Below are positions 1-11,981 of a stretch of DNA of 64,000 bases, one piece after another (position 1 is the first letter of the stretch; each line of letters starts with the position of its first letter). The position numbers and the translations under genes are program-made. Origin of the DNA: Bipolaris cookei. Taxonomy: Eukaryota; Ascomycota; Dothideomycetes; Pleosporales; Pleosporaceae. The DNA lies in NCBI GenBank assembly GCA_002286855.1, contig NRSV01000065.1:1-64000 (forward strand), given 5' to 3'. The notes beneath the pieces were generated by a model that did no database searches, was not told the DNA's origin, and worked only from the letters and a program-made list of their open reading frames with translations.

Positions 1-29
1 CCCCCCCCCCCCCCCCCCAAAAAAAAAAA
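1..29. repeat. Homopolymer C then A run at window edge
   Basis: The window opens with 18 C followed by 11 A. It lies beyond the haspin stop codon and has no coding content. It may be a genuine low-complexity tract or a sequence-end artefact. Confidence 0.8.
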
Positions 30-100
30 TCCAGTTCTTTTACACAAGTAAAAAAAAGGCGTGAGAAATCCAAAGACGCAATCACTATGCCACCAACCCT

Positions 101-2242
101 TTACCCGGCAACATCCCCAACCCTAACCCACCTCTCCTCCAAAGCCAGTACAACCAACTCCTTGACACTCTCCAGACTCTCCTCTCTACCCAACGCAACA
201 GGACACAGTAACTCGCTGACCCGCCTAAGTATCTTGTATAATCTCCCTGCTTTCTTTTCGATTTTGGCTTGAATATCCTCATTATCATCGGAAGGGTTGG
301 TGGAGGCGGAGATAGCGGGGGTTTTGAGGAGGAACTGGTGGGTAGGGATTGTGTTGTGTGGTGGTGGGGAGGAAGAAGAGAGGTGAGTGAGGAGTTTGTG
401 GAGGAGGAAATGGAGCCAGAGGAGGTTTGTTTTTGGGTGGAAGGAGCGCCATGGTGATTTATCTTTCTCATCTTCATTGGATCCGGTGGGAGAGTCTTGG
501 TTGAAGCGGATGTGTGTGTTTTGTCGGGGTGCGGAGTCAATTTCATCTTGGTATTGATCGCTGTCTTGTGCGGGGGGCTGGAATGCCATTGGGTTTCCGA
601 AGACGGTTGCGCCACGCATGTAGCGGTAGATTTCGTATTGGTACTCTTCGCTTGCGTCACCTTGGAAGATGGCGGGGTCCTTGTCAAGATCTAGGTAGGC
701 TACTTCGGCTTCTTCGTTGTCGTTATAGCTTGCGGCTGTTGAGCTGGAGACGTGAGATAGACTCGATAGTCTGCGCGACGATGCGGGCGATACTGGCGCA
801 GCAACAACGTCTGCGCGCGAAAGCGTGTAATCAATTACTGTAGTATCAAGTCCTGTGAACCGCAATTTACGACGCAGAGGATCCTTGATACTGGGCTGCG
901 ATACGTCGCCTCCTGTCCGACTAGACCGCACGCAGATATTGCCCAAATGCAGGTCACGATGCTCAAAGCGACATGCTTCTTCTGCTTTGCCGACGCTAAT
1001 GGCTACGCCCCAAAAGACATCCCAGACCTCCCAGATGGAGGCTAAATGGCCTGCCTCCATCATCTTCTCGCAGTCGGTACCTGCATCTTGCATTTCCACC
1101 ACTGCCCAGAGTTGGTTTTCTTCGTAGCTGGATTTCTTACTGGGATCCGGGAATTCGCTCTTCTTGCCGCGCGGGCGCGATTTATTCCATTCTTTCCACG
1201 CATCGTTAAAGGATGCCGAGGGCCGGCCTTGCACAACAGTCAAATCGCGAAAAACTGTGAATCCGGGAATGTGAGTGAGGTTTTGAAGGAGCTTAACTTC
1301 TGATAATACATCGTCAACTAGGGATTTGAACTGGTCATCTTCGCCTCGCTGTGCTGTTTCCTTTTCTATTTGCGCTCCAAGGTCTCGTACAGCGCGGCCA
1401 TGGAGTTGACATGGGAGAGGAACAGTGGGCGGTGTCTTGAGCGCCACCACCTTCAGAACAGACTCTTCTTTAACGCCATTGGCTGATGACGTTGAGGATA
1501 GGCGATACACTTCTGAGAAGGAGGCTTCTGCAATTTTGGAAACTTCAAAGTGAGGCTCCAGCTCGTCTGCCCAATCCTGAAATGCGACGATCTCCTTCCT
1601 GTCGCTGAGAGCTAGTAATGGGGAAACGTAAACGGAATAGAGGCCGTCGGGTTCAGGTGTCGGTTCTGGAGTGGGCAGTTGAGGAACCGGGGTTGGTATG
1701 GCGCGCTTCTTCTCCTTCTTCTGCCTTGGTGCAGCTGCTACCGGACAGTTTGTGGGATTCGAGGCATTCATGTTGCGGTCGCTAAGCACTTTTCTCGGCT
1801 TCCTGGGCTTCTGCAGCATCTTCCGGTTTTCCTCATCTTCCGCAGCATTGATCGCTAGTGTCTTCATACTCTGTTCCAGTGCATTCTCTAGCGGGGCAAT
1901 GTTCTCCTTGGTAACATCAACATCCTGGCTGGCCTTGGCTTCTTTCTGTGATTTTGTTCTCTTCTTTGTCGTAGTTTTCTCCTCCTTTGCACTTTGCCTC
2001 TTGTCAATCTGCAAATCATCAAACGCCCTCTCCAGTACCGAAGTTTCATCAGGTGCTTGCAACGTGCTTCCCTCTGCTTCCACCGCTTCCAACAACTGCT
2101 CCTGCCAGTTACTTGTTGTGCTGCTGTCTGCATTTTGGCTTTTCACGTTTCTGGGTGCGATTTCTTTCTCCGGTGATAACAAGTTCGTGAACGCATTACG
2201 CTCGCCATTTCTTCTCTTCCCATATACGACTTTTGGCGGCAT
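101..2242 (-). CDS. haspin: Haspin-like serine/threonine protein kinase
   Basis: Single-exon gene of 713 residues. Haspin kinases phosphorylate histone H3 Thr3 and help place the chromosomal passenger complex at mitotic centromeres. The first ~190 residues are basic and low-complexity with a KKRTK-type patch, as expected of a nuclear protein. The kinase domain covers roughly residues 230-600. The catalytic loop reads FEHRDLHLGNICV and is followed by VIDYTLSRAD, where DYT replaces the usual DFG, a hallmark of haspins. A Ser-rich insert of about 40 residues follows the DYT motif. The start ATG opens MPPKVVYGKR, and the stop is at 101-103. The next gene, ssk1, is on the same strand 698 bp upstream. 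Family assignment is strong; substrate and role are from family knowledge. Confidence 0.9.
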   Translation of the reverse strand: MPPKVVYGKRRNGERNAFTNLLSPEKEIAPRNVKSQNADSSTTSNWQEQLLEAVEAEGSTLQAPDETSVLERAFDDLQIDKRQSAKEEKTTTKKRTKSQKEAKASQDVDVTKENIAPLENALEQSMKTLAINAAEDEENRKMLQKPRKPRKVLSDRNMNASNPTNCPVAAAPRQKKEKKRAIPTPVPQLPTPEPTPEPDGLYSVYVSPLLALSDRKEIVAFQDWADELEPHFEVSKIAEASFSEVYRLSSTSSANGVKEESVLKVVALKTPPTVPLPCQLHGRAVRDLGAQIEKETAQRGEDDQFKSLVDDVLSEVKLLQNLTHIPGFTVFRDLTVVQGRPSASFNDAWKEWNKSRPRGKKSEFPDPSKKSSYEENQLWAVVEMQDAGTDCEKMMEAGHLASIWEVWDVFWGVAISVGKAEEACRFEHRDLHLGNICVRSSRTGGDVSQPSIKDPLRRKLRFTGLDTTVIDYTLSRADVVAAPVSPASSRRLSSLSHVSSSTAASYNDNEEAEVAYLDLDKDPAIFQGDASEEYQYEIYRYMRGATVFGNPMAFQPPAQDSDQYQDEIDSAPRQNTHIRFNQDSPTGSNEDEKDKSPWRSFHPKTNLLWLHFLLHKLLTHLSSSSPPPHNTIPTHQFLLKTPAISASTNPSDDNEDIQAKIEKKAGRLYKILRRVSELLCPVALGREESLESVKELVVLALEERWVRVGDVAG

Positions 2243-2807
2243 TTTGAGCGAATGAACAAGGGATGTCGAGGGTGGTGGGTGAGGTGAGGCTCTGGTTTAA
2301 CGTGTGCAAGGGTACTGTTGGACGGAAAGTCTAAGCGAGCTAGTTGGCCCGGCAACGATGGACCCCTGTCAAACCGTAGCTCTACTCTATCCCATGAACA
2401 CCGTCTCCACTCCACACGTGGGTTGACACCTGATTTTCGTTCTTAAGAACTAACATAATATACTCATCAGGCATGGAGAATCCAAAAAATTAACATTAAG
2501 AGTGAGCGGACACCATGTACCTCTCAACATCTTTCAACGCTATAGCAAACAAACACTTGTCGCAAATTGAGCGTTCAAATCGTGTACGTGTACAACAGAG
2601 CCCAGTCTTCCCTTCCCTAGACCGTAGAACCAGATTACATGAAGATAGGTGTGCAGAAAAAGCTTGCCCAAAAGACCGGCAGACGGGCAGATGCACGTAT
2701 GATGAGATGGAAATGCCGAAACAAGGAAATGGAGCTAGTCGTTCTCGTACAATGCAAGGAAAAATATTCAAGACAATTTACAGCCAAGGGAATATGGTAA
2801 TTGGTAA

Positions 2808-2841
<34 letters not shown>

Positions 2842-2940
2842 TAGGTTGGAGGTGGTAGTAGTTGTGATGTTAGGACATGTCGAATCGCAGAGAGGGTCAG
2901 GTAGGGGCTTTAATAGTACCACGGGAGTTGACAGTGGTGC
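2243..2940. other. Intergenic, ssk1 3' end to haspin start
   Basis: Holds the haspin promoter/5' leader and the ssk1 3' region. I see no convincing coding exon. It contains the microsatellite listed at 2808-2842. Confidence 0.6.
2808..2842. repeat. (TG)n(AG)n compound microsatellite
   Basis: A short GT run passes directly into an AG run of about 12 units, ending at ATAGG. It sits just downstream of the ssk1 stop codon. Confidence 0.9.
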
Positions 2941-5460
2941 TCAGTCGTCTCCACTATCGACTTCGGCTGGCTGTGGTTCAGCCTCTTCTCTTAGCACAGG
3001 TTGCGGCACTACTCCCAGACTCTTGCGCTTGTTTTTCCTATCCGTCTCAGCGTCTTTCTTGACGCCATTGGTTTCTGAAGTCGCCGTGGTTGGGCTAGCG
3101 TTGACAGCCTTTTTGCTCGGGGCAACACTCATAAAACTGCCAGAAAGCTTTGAAGTGGTATCATTGTTATCAGACTTGTCGGCAAAGTCTTTCCACTTGC
3201 GCCAACCGTCGAAGTCGATCAGAGCCTGCATGCAGCCCCATTCCTTGACTTTTCGTTCAAGCCAGACAAAGTTTACAGGCTAAAGGAAATATTAGCAAGA
3301 CTCTACATCAAGAGAGGCGAATCAGCTTACCTTTGTCAAGAAATCATTGCAGCCAGCAGCCAAAGCCTCGTGCCTGTCGCTTTGCAGCGAACTGGCCGTG
3401 AGTGCAACAATAATGACTGGACTCTTGAACATTCCCTTGTCGCCTAGCTTGTCGTCCTCTCTTAGCTCGTCTTGGCCTTTTCCATCGTTCCCAAGCCTAG
3501 TGTTGGGTGCTTCGCTGCTGCCACTGCTGAAGACACCAATACCGTTGACACGCTCTAGCCGCCTAATCTCTTTTGTTGCTTCAAGACCGTTCATGACGGG
3601 CAGTTGGATGTCCATGAGCACCAAGTGAAATCCACCAGCTTTCCATTTGGTGACTGCCTCTTTTCCGTTCATTGCGCGTTGCCAACGAACTTTTAATCGT
3701 TGCATGAAAGCACCCAGGACACGCAAGTTGATGATGTTGTCTTCGACAATTAAGACGTTGATAGGAGGCACTGATCCGTCCAGCAGCCCAGCAGGCAGAA
3801 CTGGCGGCTCTACTAGGGCCTTTCTCCGCTTCTTCTTGGTGTTAAGTTGCGGTGATGAGATGCGCGGGGTGGGTGGGGTCGACGTCTGGAGGGTTTGCTG
3901 GTGAGGCGTTGGATCTGCGGGGACAGGGGGTGTGGGTATTGGGTTATTCGAGGCTGCCGAGTTCTTTGCTTCGGATGCTGACGAGTCGTGCCGTGGGCGG
4001 TTTGCGGGGCGGATAGAGGTGGCAGAAGAGGGAATACCGCCGCCCAGGGTGGTAGGAGAGGCGGTGTGTGTTCTGTTGTACTTGGGACGATGTGGATGTA
4101 TGGGCCCGCGCCGTGTGCCGCCGGGAGATGGCAGGTTAGGTAGCTGTCCGGTGTTCAGGACGGATATGGAGTGGAGGTGGGGCACAGGGATGCGGTTGTC
4201 GTGAGGATGCTGCAGGCTGGCGCTCATGACAGCTGGCGACGGGGTGATGGCCGACATGGGCGGGAAGTATTCGGTCTGGGGGTGAATGCCGTCTTCATGG
4301 TGGTAGTAGGGGGGCACGCGGGGCGATGGCTTGGGGGTGCGTCGCGAGGGCACGTCAATGATGAGGGCCTCGTGGACCGTCTGGCCACCGGGGAAGTAGG
4401 CGTCGATGGTGCGGCACATGTCCTCCTCGGGCCCCAGGGTGCGTTCGCCTGCGCGCTGGCTATCGCGGGGCACAATGCGCAGGGTAACGTCTGGCGCGTC
4501 GAAGCTCCTGCCCAGCGAGTTTGCATACTTTTTGAGAATCATGTCGCGCACGTCGTCGACCAGGTCGTCCTCTCTGATCTGGACGAGCGTGGCCGAGGCA
4601 TTGGGCCGCTTGACCCAGATCTTGCGGTGCAGCATGGCGGCGGTGCGGGCTGCAGACGGCGGCGCGCCAGCGTGGTTGATGGCCGTGGGCGGGCCTGAGG
4701 ACGTGGCGGCCTGGAGGGAGTTGGGGCCTAGTAGGTTGGTGATTAGACGATCATCGGCGGCAGAGGTCGTGGTGATGGCGGAGTGGTGGCGGGCGAGGGT
4801 GGGCGATGAGGGGAGCGAGGTGGTTGTCGCTGTCGTTGTGGCTGTCGTCGTGGTTGCGGGGACAGACGAGGGAGTTGAAGAAAGCGAGTCGGGCAGGGCA
4901 GGGCGGTCGAGCTCGGCAGGCGGCGCTCCGGGGTGGACGGGCGTGGGAGCCTCGAGCGTGACCTGGGGGCACACAATGGGCACGTCGGCAGAGGGCTTGC
5001 TGGCGTCGTGGGAGCTGCTGGGCGCGGTGCTGGCCTGGGTGCAGCTCGACCGCCCGTCTCTCGACGTATTGATGCTGCCGGTGCTTGCTTCTGCGTCGGC
5101 CTGACTCTCGGTCGCTGCCCTGCCCAACACCACCGACTCCTCGTCCTCGTCGGCATGCGCCCCCGACCGCAACGCCCTAGACGCCGCCGGCTCCGCCAGC
5201 TTTGGCAGCGACACGCTCTTGCGCAGCGGGCTGCTCAGCGGCGGTGGCGGCGCGTGGCCATGCCGGTCGCTGCCCGCCGACGATGCTATCGAGCGTGCTC
5301 TCGTCGACGCCTCGCTGTTGCGGCGCGAGAACTTGGACCGCGCCTTTTGCAGCCGTGTCTTGATGTTGCTCATGCCGGCAACGAGCCCGAGTTGGCCAGC
5401 ATGCAGTTGTGGGAAGCGCTCAGCGGCCGTGGTGCGTGGCGGTGATGGCCAATTTATCAA
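2941..5460 (-). CDS. ssk1: Ssk1-type response regulator of the HOG stress pathway
   Basis: Two exons, 3331-5460 and 2941-3279, with a 51-nt intron (gtaagc...tttag) that joins NDFLTK to PVNFVWLERK. The product is 822 residues, or 793 if the second Met (5373, MSNIKTRLQKARSKF) is used; the choice is open. The N-terminal ~560 residues are Ser/Pro/Thr-rich and probably disordered. From about residue 568 there is a receiver domain: INVLIVEDN acidic pocket, HLVLMDIQLPVMNG with the phospho-accepting Asp, a VALTASS switch, and the conserved Lys in LTKPV. A loop of about 45 residues lies between the VLMD strand and the VALTA strand. In fungi Ssk1 accepts phosphate from a Ypd1-type phosphotransfer protein and controls the MAPKKK that feeds Hog1. 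The acidic/basic tail ends at DSGDD. Confidence 0.93.
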
Positions 5461-7754
5461 AGTGAATTGCGAGGGCAGAAATTACCCGTCGTCCTGTCCG
5501 CGGGTCTGGCTCTTTGGTGCGCCACAGAGCCAAGGGGCGATGGGGGACGGGCTTAGTCTGGGATGCGCCGGATGCGCGCGCTGCATGTGCTCATCGACCG
5601 TGGCTGGCGGGGAGCGTGCACAGGAGAACAGTGTAAGTATGTGTGTGTGGATGTAAAGAAACGACAAAACCAAAAAGGAGCGGACGGGCACAAGCCAGAG
5701 GGTTATCGGACGGCGCCAAAACAAAGTGCGTTGTGTTGTGCTTCTGCGAGCCCAGTCAGTTGTATGACATGTCCAATCTCCAGCGCTTGGACCGGGCGGA
5801 GGATAGAAGAGCATGGGCGAGGGAGAGAGCATCCTCCTCATCGTCCACCACCCGCCCTTATGCCATTGTCACGTCCGCCCATCCCGCCGCCTGCATCTGC
5901 TCTGCATGCGCAACGCGTCATTTGCATACCGCCGGGCGAGTCCAGAGCCAAACCTGCAGCATACACCGGTTTCATTCACGATTGCCTGTTCCCTGGTCCG
6001 TCTCACTTGATGGCAGTGACATGATGGCCCAACGTCACAATCACAGGCCATCCTGGTGGAACCCCATCGCCAGCTCATCCACGCCCAATCTCACCTCTGT
6101 CTTCGCCATGCCCATTCGCTCCCCACAAACTGCACCTAGTGTCTCTCTAGCCAGCATACCCATCGTCGATTCTCCCTGCCATTGCCACCCATAACCCGTC
6201 CGCTAGCTCCAAGTAGCACTACGGTCAAACTTGGAATCTTGCTCAAATCTGGCCGGCATGCGCCACAGTGGCTGGAACAAATTCACAAACGCCAATTGGT
6301 TGACACGTGCAATCAATGCCGATTGCTCTTGCCCTAACACCAAGGCACATGCTCACACCTCGTCTGTAGTCTCAGCCATCTCTTCCCAATGCAGACCTCT
6401 CCGATCCGTATCCTACTGGTGGTCCGACATGCAGTTCTCTAAGCAATCTGTTTGGCTGCAAACATCTCTAGCTCTCATTCGCTCGGCTACACTATCGCAT
6501 TGCTGCTATTGACGAGAAAATACCTGGTGACTCTGGGAGGTCAAACAACATCAAGTTGTAGGATACCAACAATCGCAAAGGTCCACATGTAGTCAGCACA
6601 GCGCCCCAGGCTGGTTGGCGAATGGCTGCCCAGTCGCTTAGCCTCCTTGACAAGCACTAGTGGCTGCAGAGACGCCTTGCCAACAACCTCATTCTTCTCG
6701 CAACACAAGCCATTTCTCAACCACCAAACACGTGTATCGAGTCACTGCAGCTGCAGCTTTGGCTACTAACCATACAATTCTTTACTTTGCAATTTCCAAC
6801 TCAATAGCGCTGCCAAAAAGTCAGTACTGATATCTTTCAATTCTCAGCTTTCAAGGCCAACGTTCCTCCATCCTTACAGTCGGGCCCCCCTTATGATTAA
6901 GGTTCGGCCCGAACACACTAGCCAGTTTCACAAGGACCAACAGCTAAGGCTAGTTTCAATTCAGATTGGGTTGTCGACTCATAGGGCATGATTACACCAA
7001 TTCATTCAGGCGAAACGACATTCGAGATGTCGGCATTCGATTGTAAGAGGGTGTGTCTCTCAAACTTGTCTCACACTGCATCATGTACGGATTCAACAGC
7101 CTATTGCTTCGTTCATGACAATATCTTCTGCTCCGATAGGGATTCCATTATTCGCACTCCAAGCGAGTCATGTCATACTAATAAGTTCAAGATAACACTA
7201 ACACACTCCGCTACTTCTGATAAAATACCAAGTACTTAAGGCTGATCTTTCAAGTGGGAGACTTTTGTTGTTTCCATGGTTGCCATCATGGAAAGCTATC
7301 CCACAAACACTGAAAATCACGAGTGCATGTGTTGTCCCCCTTCACAACACTTGTAGATACACTTGGAATGTAGAGCTGTCAATATACGGTGAATAGCCAA
7401 GGGGCCATCCTAAAATTGAGTGCCACTAGCGTCGTAATTAACGTCGTCATCATTTACATATGATATTAATGCTGACTATACGGCAGTCTATCACATATAG
7501 TGTAATTAACTAGAGCGCATCACTCGCACTTTCTACCTAGCAAGTGTCTATCTAATAACTAATAGAAAACAACACCACAATATCCCATCTTGAATCTCTA
7601 GACTTTACTAGCACATCGTGCAACAAGTGAACAAAACAGAGGACACTTACAAGCCCCAAATGACTTCTCGCTACGCGCACTAGCACCGCATTGCCGCGTC
7701 CACCTTTGGGTCGTTAGAGAATACACCTATAATATGTTAGTACAAATCGGCGAT

Positions 7755-7793
7755 TTCCCTCTTCCTCTTCCTCTTCCTCTACCACCACCACCA
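7755..7793. repeat. (CCTCTT)n / (ACC)n microsatellite
   Basis: About four CTTCCT units followed by four ACC units, in the gene-poor island. Confidence 0.85.
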
Positions 7794-9504
7794 TTAATTG
7801 GATTTCCTTCCAGTCCTCAAACTACTTAACCCCTATTACACTAACTACTAACAAACTTCCCATTGTAACAAGCTCTCCGACCGCATCCATCGCAGTAACT
7901 CCTCGTATCCACCCGTGTAGGGTTCCTATGAATCATACAAAACACTCTAGACAAAGAAAACCTACATAAACTACTGCCATTCCTCCAATCCTATCAGAAC
8001 TCTCCCAGTTATTCTCCACTAGCATTCATTCTTGACACTAAACAGTCTTAGTGCATTTAGTTGACCACAGGTGCTTTCTCCTATCGCAGTGATTTGTTGA
8101 ACTCCATAACATTAATGTTTTGTTTTGGGCCGTGCAACAGGATACAGCCCATTCACAGTCTTGATTATGCGGCTTAATACCTGCGCTGACAGTACTATAT
8201 ATTTAAGCTAACAGGCCCTATACAGCCGTCTGATTCGCGTCAGACGTCACTAACAGTTACTCATCCGACTGTGATCTGATTGGTCTCCGCCGTAATACCA
8301 CCCCTACGTACTATCTAGCTGCAAATATCCGACATGGTCGGATAAGGACTCTGCGTGTACGGCAGGGTAGCCCATCGTCGCTCACCTGCTACACTAACCA
8401 GACAGCTATCAATAAACATCGTTGGGCAAGGCAGTCGCTAAGGGCGCACTAACGTAGAAGGTGCAATACTCAGTGTACGGAGAAGTCACAGTCTAGGTGG
8501 CGGTGGCTTCCAGGCTCAGACTAGCATATAACAAGAAACGGACTGTCCAGATGGCAAAACCAGAACCTCAACTGGATATCGAGTCCCCCAACTTGACCCT
8601 TTTGCCAGATGCTACTCCACTTTCGTTCTCGTCACACTATCCTTGCACACGTGGAACGACCAGTTCATCCACTTCCACATCTCCAGCCTCGCGACGCCGC
8701 CTTGCATCCGAGACCCTTAGTTCCCCGGTCACGACTCAATACGGACGAACTGTCAAACCATTATACAAGACAAGGAACTATGAAAAAAGATGGCAATGGA
8801 TTCAGGGCAGATGCAAAGTAAAAGTGGGGTGTGGTAGAGCTCCGGGCTCATAAACACTGGCTGTAACTTCTGGCAACAATGAGAATTGACACTTCTACAG
8901 CATAAGCAGTACATTAGTTGGATCTGTCACGATTCCAATTCATCAATTCTGCCAACCACACTTTTTCAATACTTGCAGCAATCAATCACCATCGCTCGCG
9001 GGCGACGCCAATTAGCTTCTATCGTCAGTTTTCGAGACCAATCAGGTCGATCTCGTTCAGAATCTTTAGACGGAACAGCCTCTTTCTTGGGGATTTTCGA
9101 GGGAAACAATGACAAGTGCAATCAACTGAACGATATACTTTGCAAGAAGACTGAATTCTTGCTCTACTGTCCTATCTCTTCCCAGACCTACACTGGGAAG
9201 GTGGATTTGATAGTCGCAGACGTACTCTACGACCTGAGCACTAGCGCAACGAGGAAGACGACGACGACGACATTCACAACCTAGCCAGCCATTTACATGG
9301 AGGTCGAGGAGCCCTTCGAAGACGCCTAGATTGACTTGTCAGCCATAACATAACAATCGATCACAGTTCCTCTTCAGCGATGTTATCTCACTGACACGTG
9401 ACGCCTTTGCGAACATCATGTACTTAGACCAGCTGCTCAGCAGCTCCGCCAGATCCATCATTGTACTACTAATTACTGCTTCTGTCGCTTTCTTGGTTCT
9501 GGCA

Positions 9505-9870
9505 TTGTGCGGTAGCACGCGGCATCATATAGCCGCTCCAACGCAAGCTCGCGTTTCTCTTATCACATTTCCAGTTGCTATCTGTACGTTATGCTTTGTC
9601 TTTCGCTACAACTTACTAACCTCAAACTATAACTAGTGACTTACTATCATAACTCCGAACTTTGCTAGTATACGCGGTATAAGGGAGGTTTTGGGGAGGA
9701 CATTGAACATCTTGATGGATCAACTAGTTGGTGGCTGTAAGTCTTTGGAGACACCAATGAGCCGCTATCGCTCGGCAGCGACACCAAACAGGCACTTCTA
9801 TGCAAGTTCTCTTTTCTCTTATGTCCTTTCGAGTTGCTACTCTACGTAATTGTGCATTGCCTATGATAAC
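9505..9870 (+). repeat. Diverged direct repeat, two copies
   Basis: Two stretches at about 9510-9600 and 9790-9875 share the order GCAAG, TTTCTCTTAT, a TTTC.AGTTGCTA block, then TACGT and a TGC.TTG block, with scattered substitutions. The first copy continues with a GT...ACTAAC...TAG arrangement resembling an intron. I infer a decayed duplication of an intron-bearing gene fragment. Its identity is unknown. Confidence 0.4.
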
Positions 9871-10121
9871 CTCTCGGAGACTTTAACCCCTACACATCTG
9901 TAACAGTCACTCAACTTACAAAACTGCTATTATAAGATCACACTGATAAATATGTATCACGAATAGGTAAAATAGGTAGTAACTTGTTGCTATATATCTA
10001 GGTCTCACAAGTGCACATTCCTGTGTGTCATTTTCCTATCAGGAATGTTTAACCTATGTGTACCAATCTACAAACCAGTCGGCGGATATGTTTTACCTTC
10101 AAACAGTCAGACTTGAATCCA

Positions 10122-11981
10122 CTAATTGCTATCCTCTTCATTTTTCGCATAGCGATCGAGAACCTCCTCGTGACACCGGGCCAACCGCTCCTTATACACG
10201 GTGTAGTTATTATGGTTGACCCAACCATCCCATCCCTCGTATGCCCCAATCTCGGTCAAAACCTCATGCATTAGCTCGACACCTCGGCTCCAACTCGCCT
10301 CGAGACGCCGCTGCTGCGTCCTTTCCTCGAGAATAAAAGACAGGAAGCACGGTATGGAAGACCCAATACGTGTGGCCCACTCTTCCTGAAGTCGAATCAG
10401 CATTCCCTGTAGAATTGGGACTCGCCATCGCTGAATAGTGGACTTACCAGCCCGATAATTTGGCCAGGCAGATTGTCTCGAAAGTGCAGGGCATGAGCGG
10501 TCTCCGGACCATTGCCTGAGCAGGAGGATTTCATAGAGCTTATAGAGAGACTGAGTAGCCCGGAGATTCTTGGTTTGATGTTGTACCTCCTTATTCATAT
10601 CCTCAAAATGATCAGGGAGTGCTATGAGCTCCAAGCTTTCTGGTATTGGCCCTTTGGACTCGATGAGCTAAGAATGGCGTGCTTGGAGGAAGAGCGGGGA
10701 AACATTAACCGTTTGCCAGTCGATGATGTTAAGGATTCTTGTCGGCTGGGAAGGGCCAACGAAGATGTTATCAGTATGTAGGTCGGAATGCCATAGAGTT
10801 TGTTTCGAGAAATTGGCGTCGTTAGGCAGAATATGGGTTGCAACTTTCAGATAATCTTGGAAGACTCGGACCTTCAGCGCTCTGGTTGGACGGTATTGGT
10901 CAGGACCGCTGAATAGCCCTTGTTGAGCTGGATACGACGAGAACTTCTCAATGCACGCTAGATCTCGGGCGGCGGGGGAATGGACATATTCGTTGGGCAA
11001 AGACACTGTAATCTAATAAGCTTAGGACGAGCATAATAGAGAAGGTAAGAGGATTTACATAGCCCTCGATTTACTTCGACAGAGTCTCTCCCTTGGTCGA
11101 AGAATGCCCTATTAGTTGTGGGACCGACTACAAAGACTTATCCCTCGTCTATCGAGTCGACGGAGTCAAGAAGTTGACTCGGGCCCGGGCTAGGTAGGTC
11201 CTTTGCATAATACAAGCTCTCATACATGGGAAGATTGGCAGAAACAAAGGCTTTCTCGTACCCAACTGGGGTCTTAACAATCTCAGGTCTTTCCCTCCAA
11301 GACATGTTGTGCCATATAGTGCCCAATTCCACTCCTCTTACTGCGTTCCATCAGGATGTACTATGCTCCAACGGGATTATCTGTCGAGGAGCTCCAGCCA
11401 TGTGCCTGGGGCGCTGAGATGCCGAGGACATTTCGAACCTATAGTATACCTTTTAATCAGTAATTATCAGATATGATAAGTTAAGGAGCCCTTACATAGT
11501 CCATAGTAATGACTTCACTAGTCGTCGTAAACTACGGCCGTCTAGCATTCGGGTTTGGCAGTTTAGCAATTAATTCCCAGCTGTCATCCATAGTAATCAG
11601 AAACACCTTGCTAAAGTTTCCTCCAGGTAGTTTCCCAACCTTGACGCAAGACCGAGTTCCAATTGCTTGCACTGAGACTTGAAGGAGTCCTGGTAGATGG
11701 AACTCGACGTAACAGCGAGCAAACTGATGCTTTTCGTTCCAGAGCCATCGATTGGAAGCGTGTTTGTAAAATTGGTCCACATGGCAGCGTTGAAGAATAC
11801 TAGTGTTCTGTGAGGTCACTATGTACTGCTGGAAATGCGGAAATGAGGGCCAAGTTGGTTGACGAGATTTGAGGAGGTTTCGGCGGGACCAATTCATTTG
11901 CAAAGAGCTTGAAATCGTGTTCAAGGTAGAGGCTCGATCAAATGAGAGTTGAGATAGTATGGAGTGGCATATCAGATGCAA
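10122..11981 (-). pseudogene. AIM9-like phosphotransferase (APH fold) pseudogene
   Basis: Conserved blocks of the fungal AIM9/aminoglycoside-phosphotransferase-like family appear in the right order but interrupted. N-terminal block, Met at 11897 or 11981: RWLWNEKHQ and WELIAKLPNPNA. It is followed by TAG at 11532-11534, just before FTTTSEVITMDY. A credible intron joins MDY to VRNVLGIS. Further damage: TAG at 11361-11363 after NPVGA, a one-base frameshift within about 11332-11347 before GVELGTIWHNMSW, TAA at 11138-11140 before VFVVGPTTNRAFF, and TAG at 10668-10670 after QARHS. The catalytic block LWHSDLHTDNIFV and metal-binding IIDWQ survive. An intron near 11010-11060 still splices in frame. 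The family is usually assigned to mitochondria. Four stops plus a frameshift make this a decayed gene rather than a mis-spliced one. Confidence 0.85.

Larger units (their letters stand above)
5461..10121. other. Gene-poor island with diverged repeats
   Basis: About 4.7 kb between ssk1 and a broken AIM9-like gene. The first ~600 bp probably holds the ssk1 promoter. The rest has only short ORFs with no recognisable domain or consistent splice structure; the longest, near 8886-9284, reads as random. From about 7560 to 8000 the plus strand is notably poor in G. Related but degraded copies of a short segment occur at 8990-9050, 9500-9600 and 9765-9870. I see no intact transposase or terminal repeats. 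Confidence 0.5.

Noticed and set aside
4406..5104. Plus-strand ORF of 232 codons opposite ssk1
   Set aside because: Low-complexity translation antisense to the Ser/Pro-rich part of ssk1.
8886..9284. 132-codon plus ORF in the gene-poor island
   Set aside because: Composition looks random, ends in a Thr run from a microsatellite-like GACGAC tract, and no motif is visible.
10122..11981. Four separate short genes on the minus strand
   Set aside because: The pieces carry consecutive blocks of one AIM9-like protein in order, so a single pseudogene explains them.
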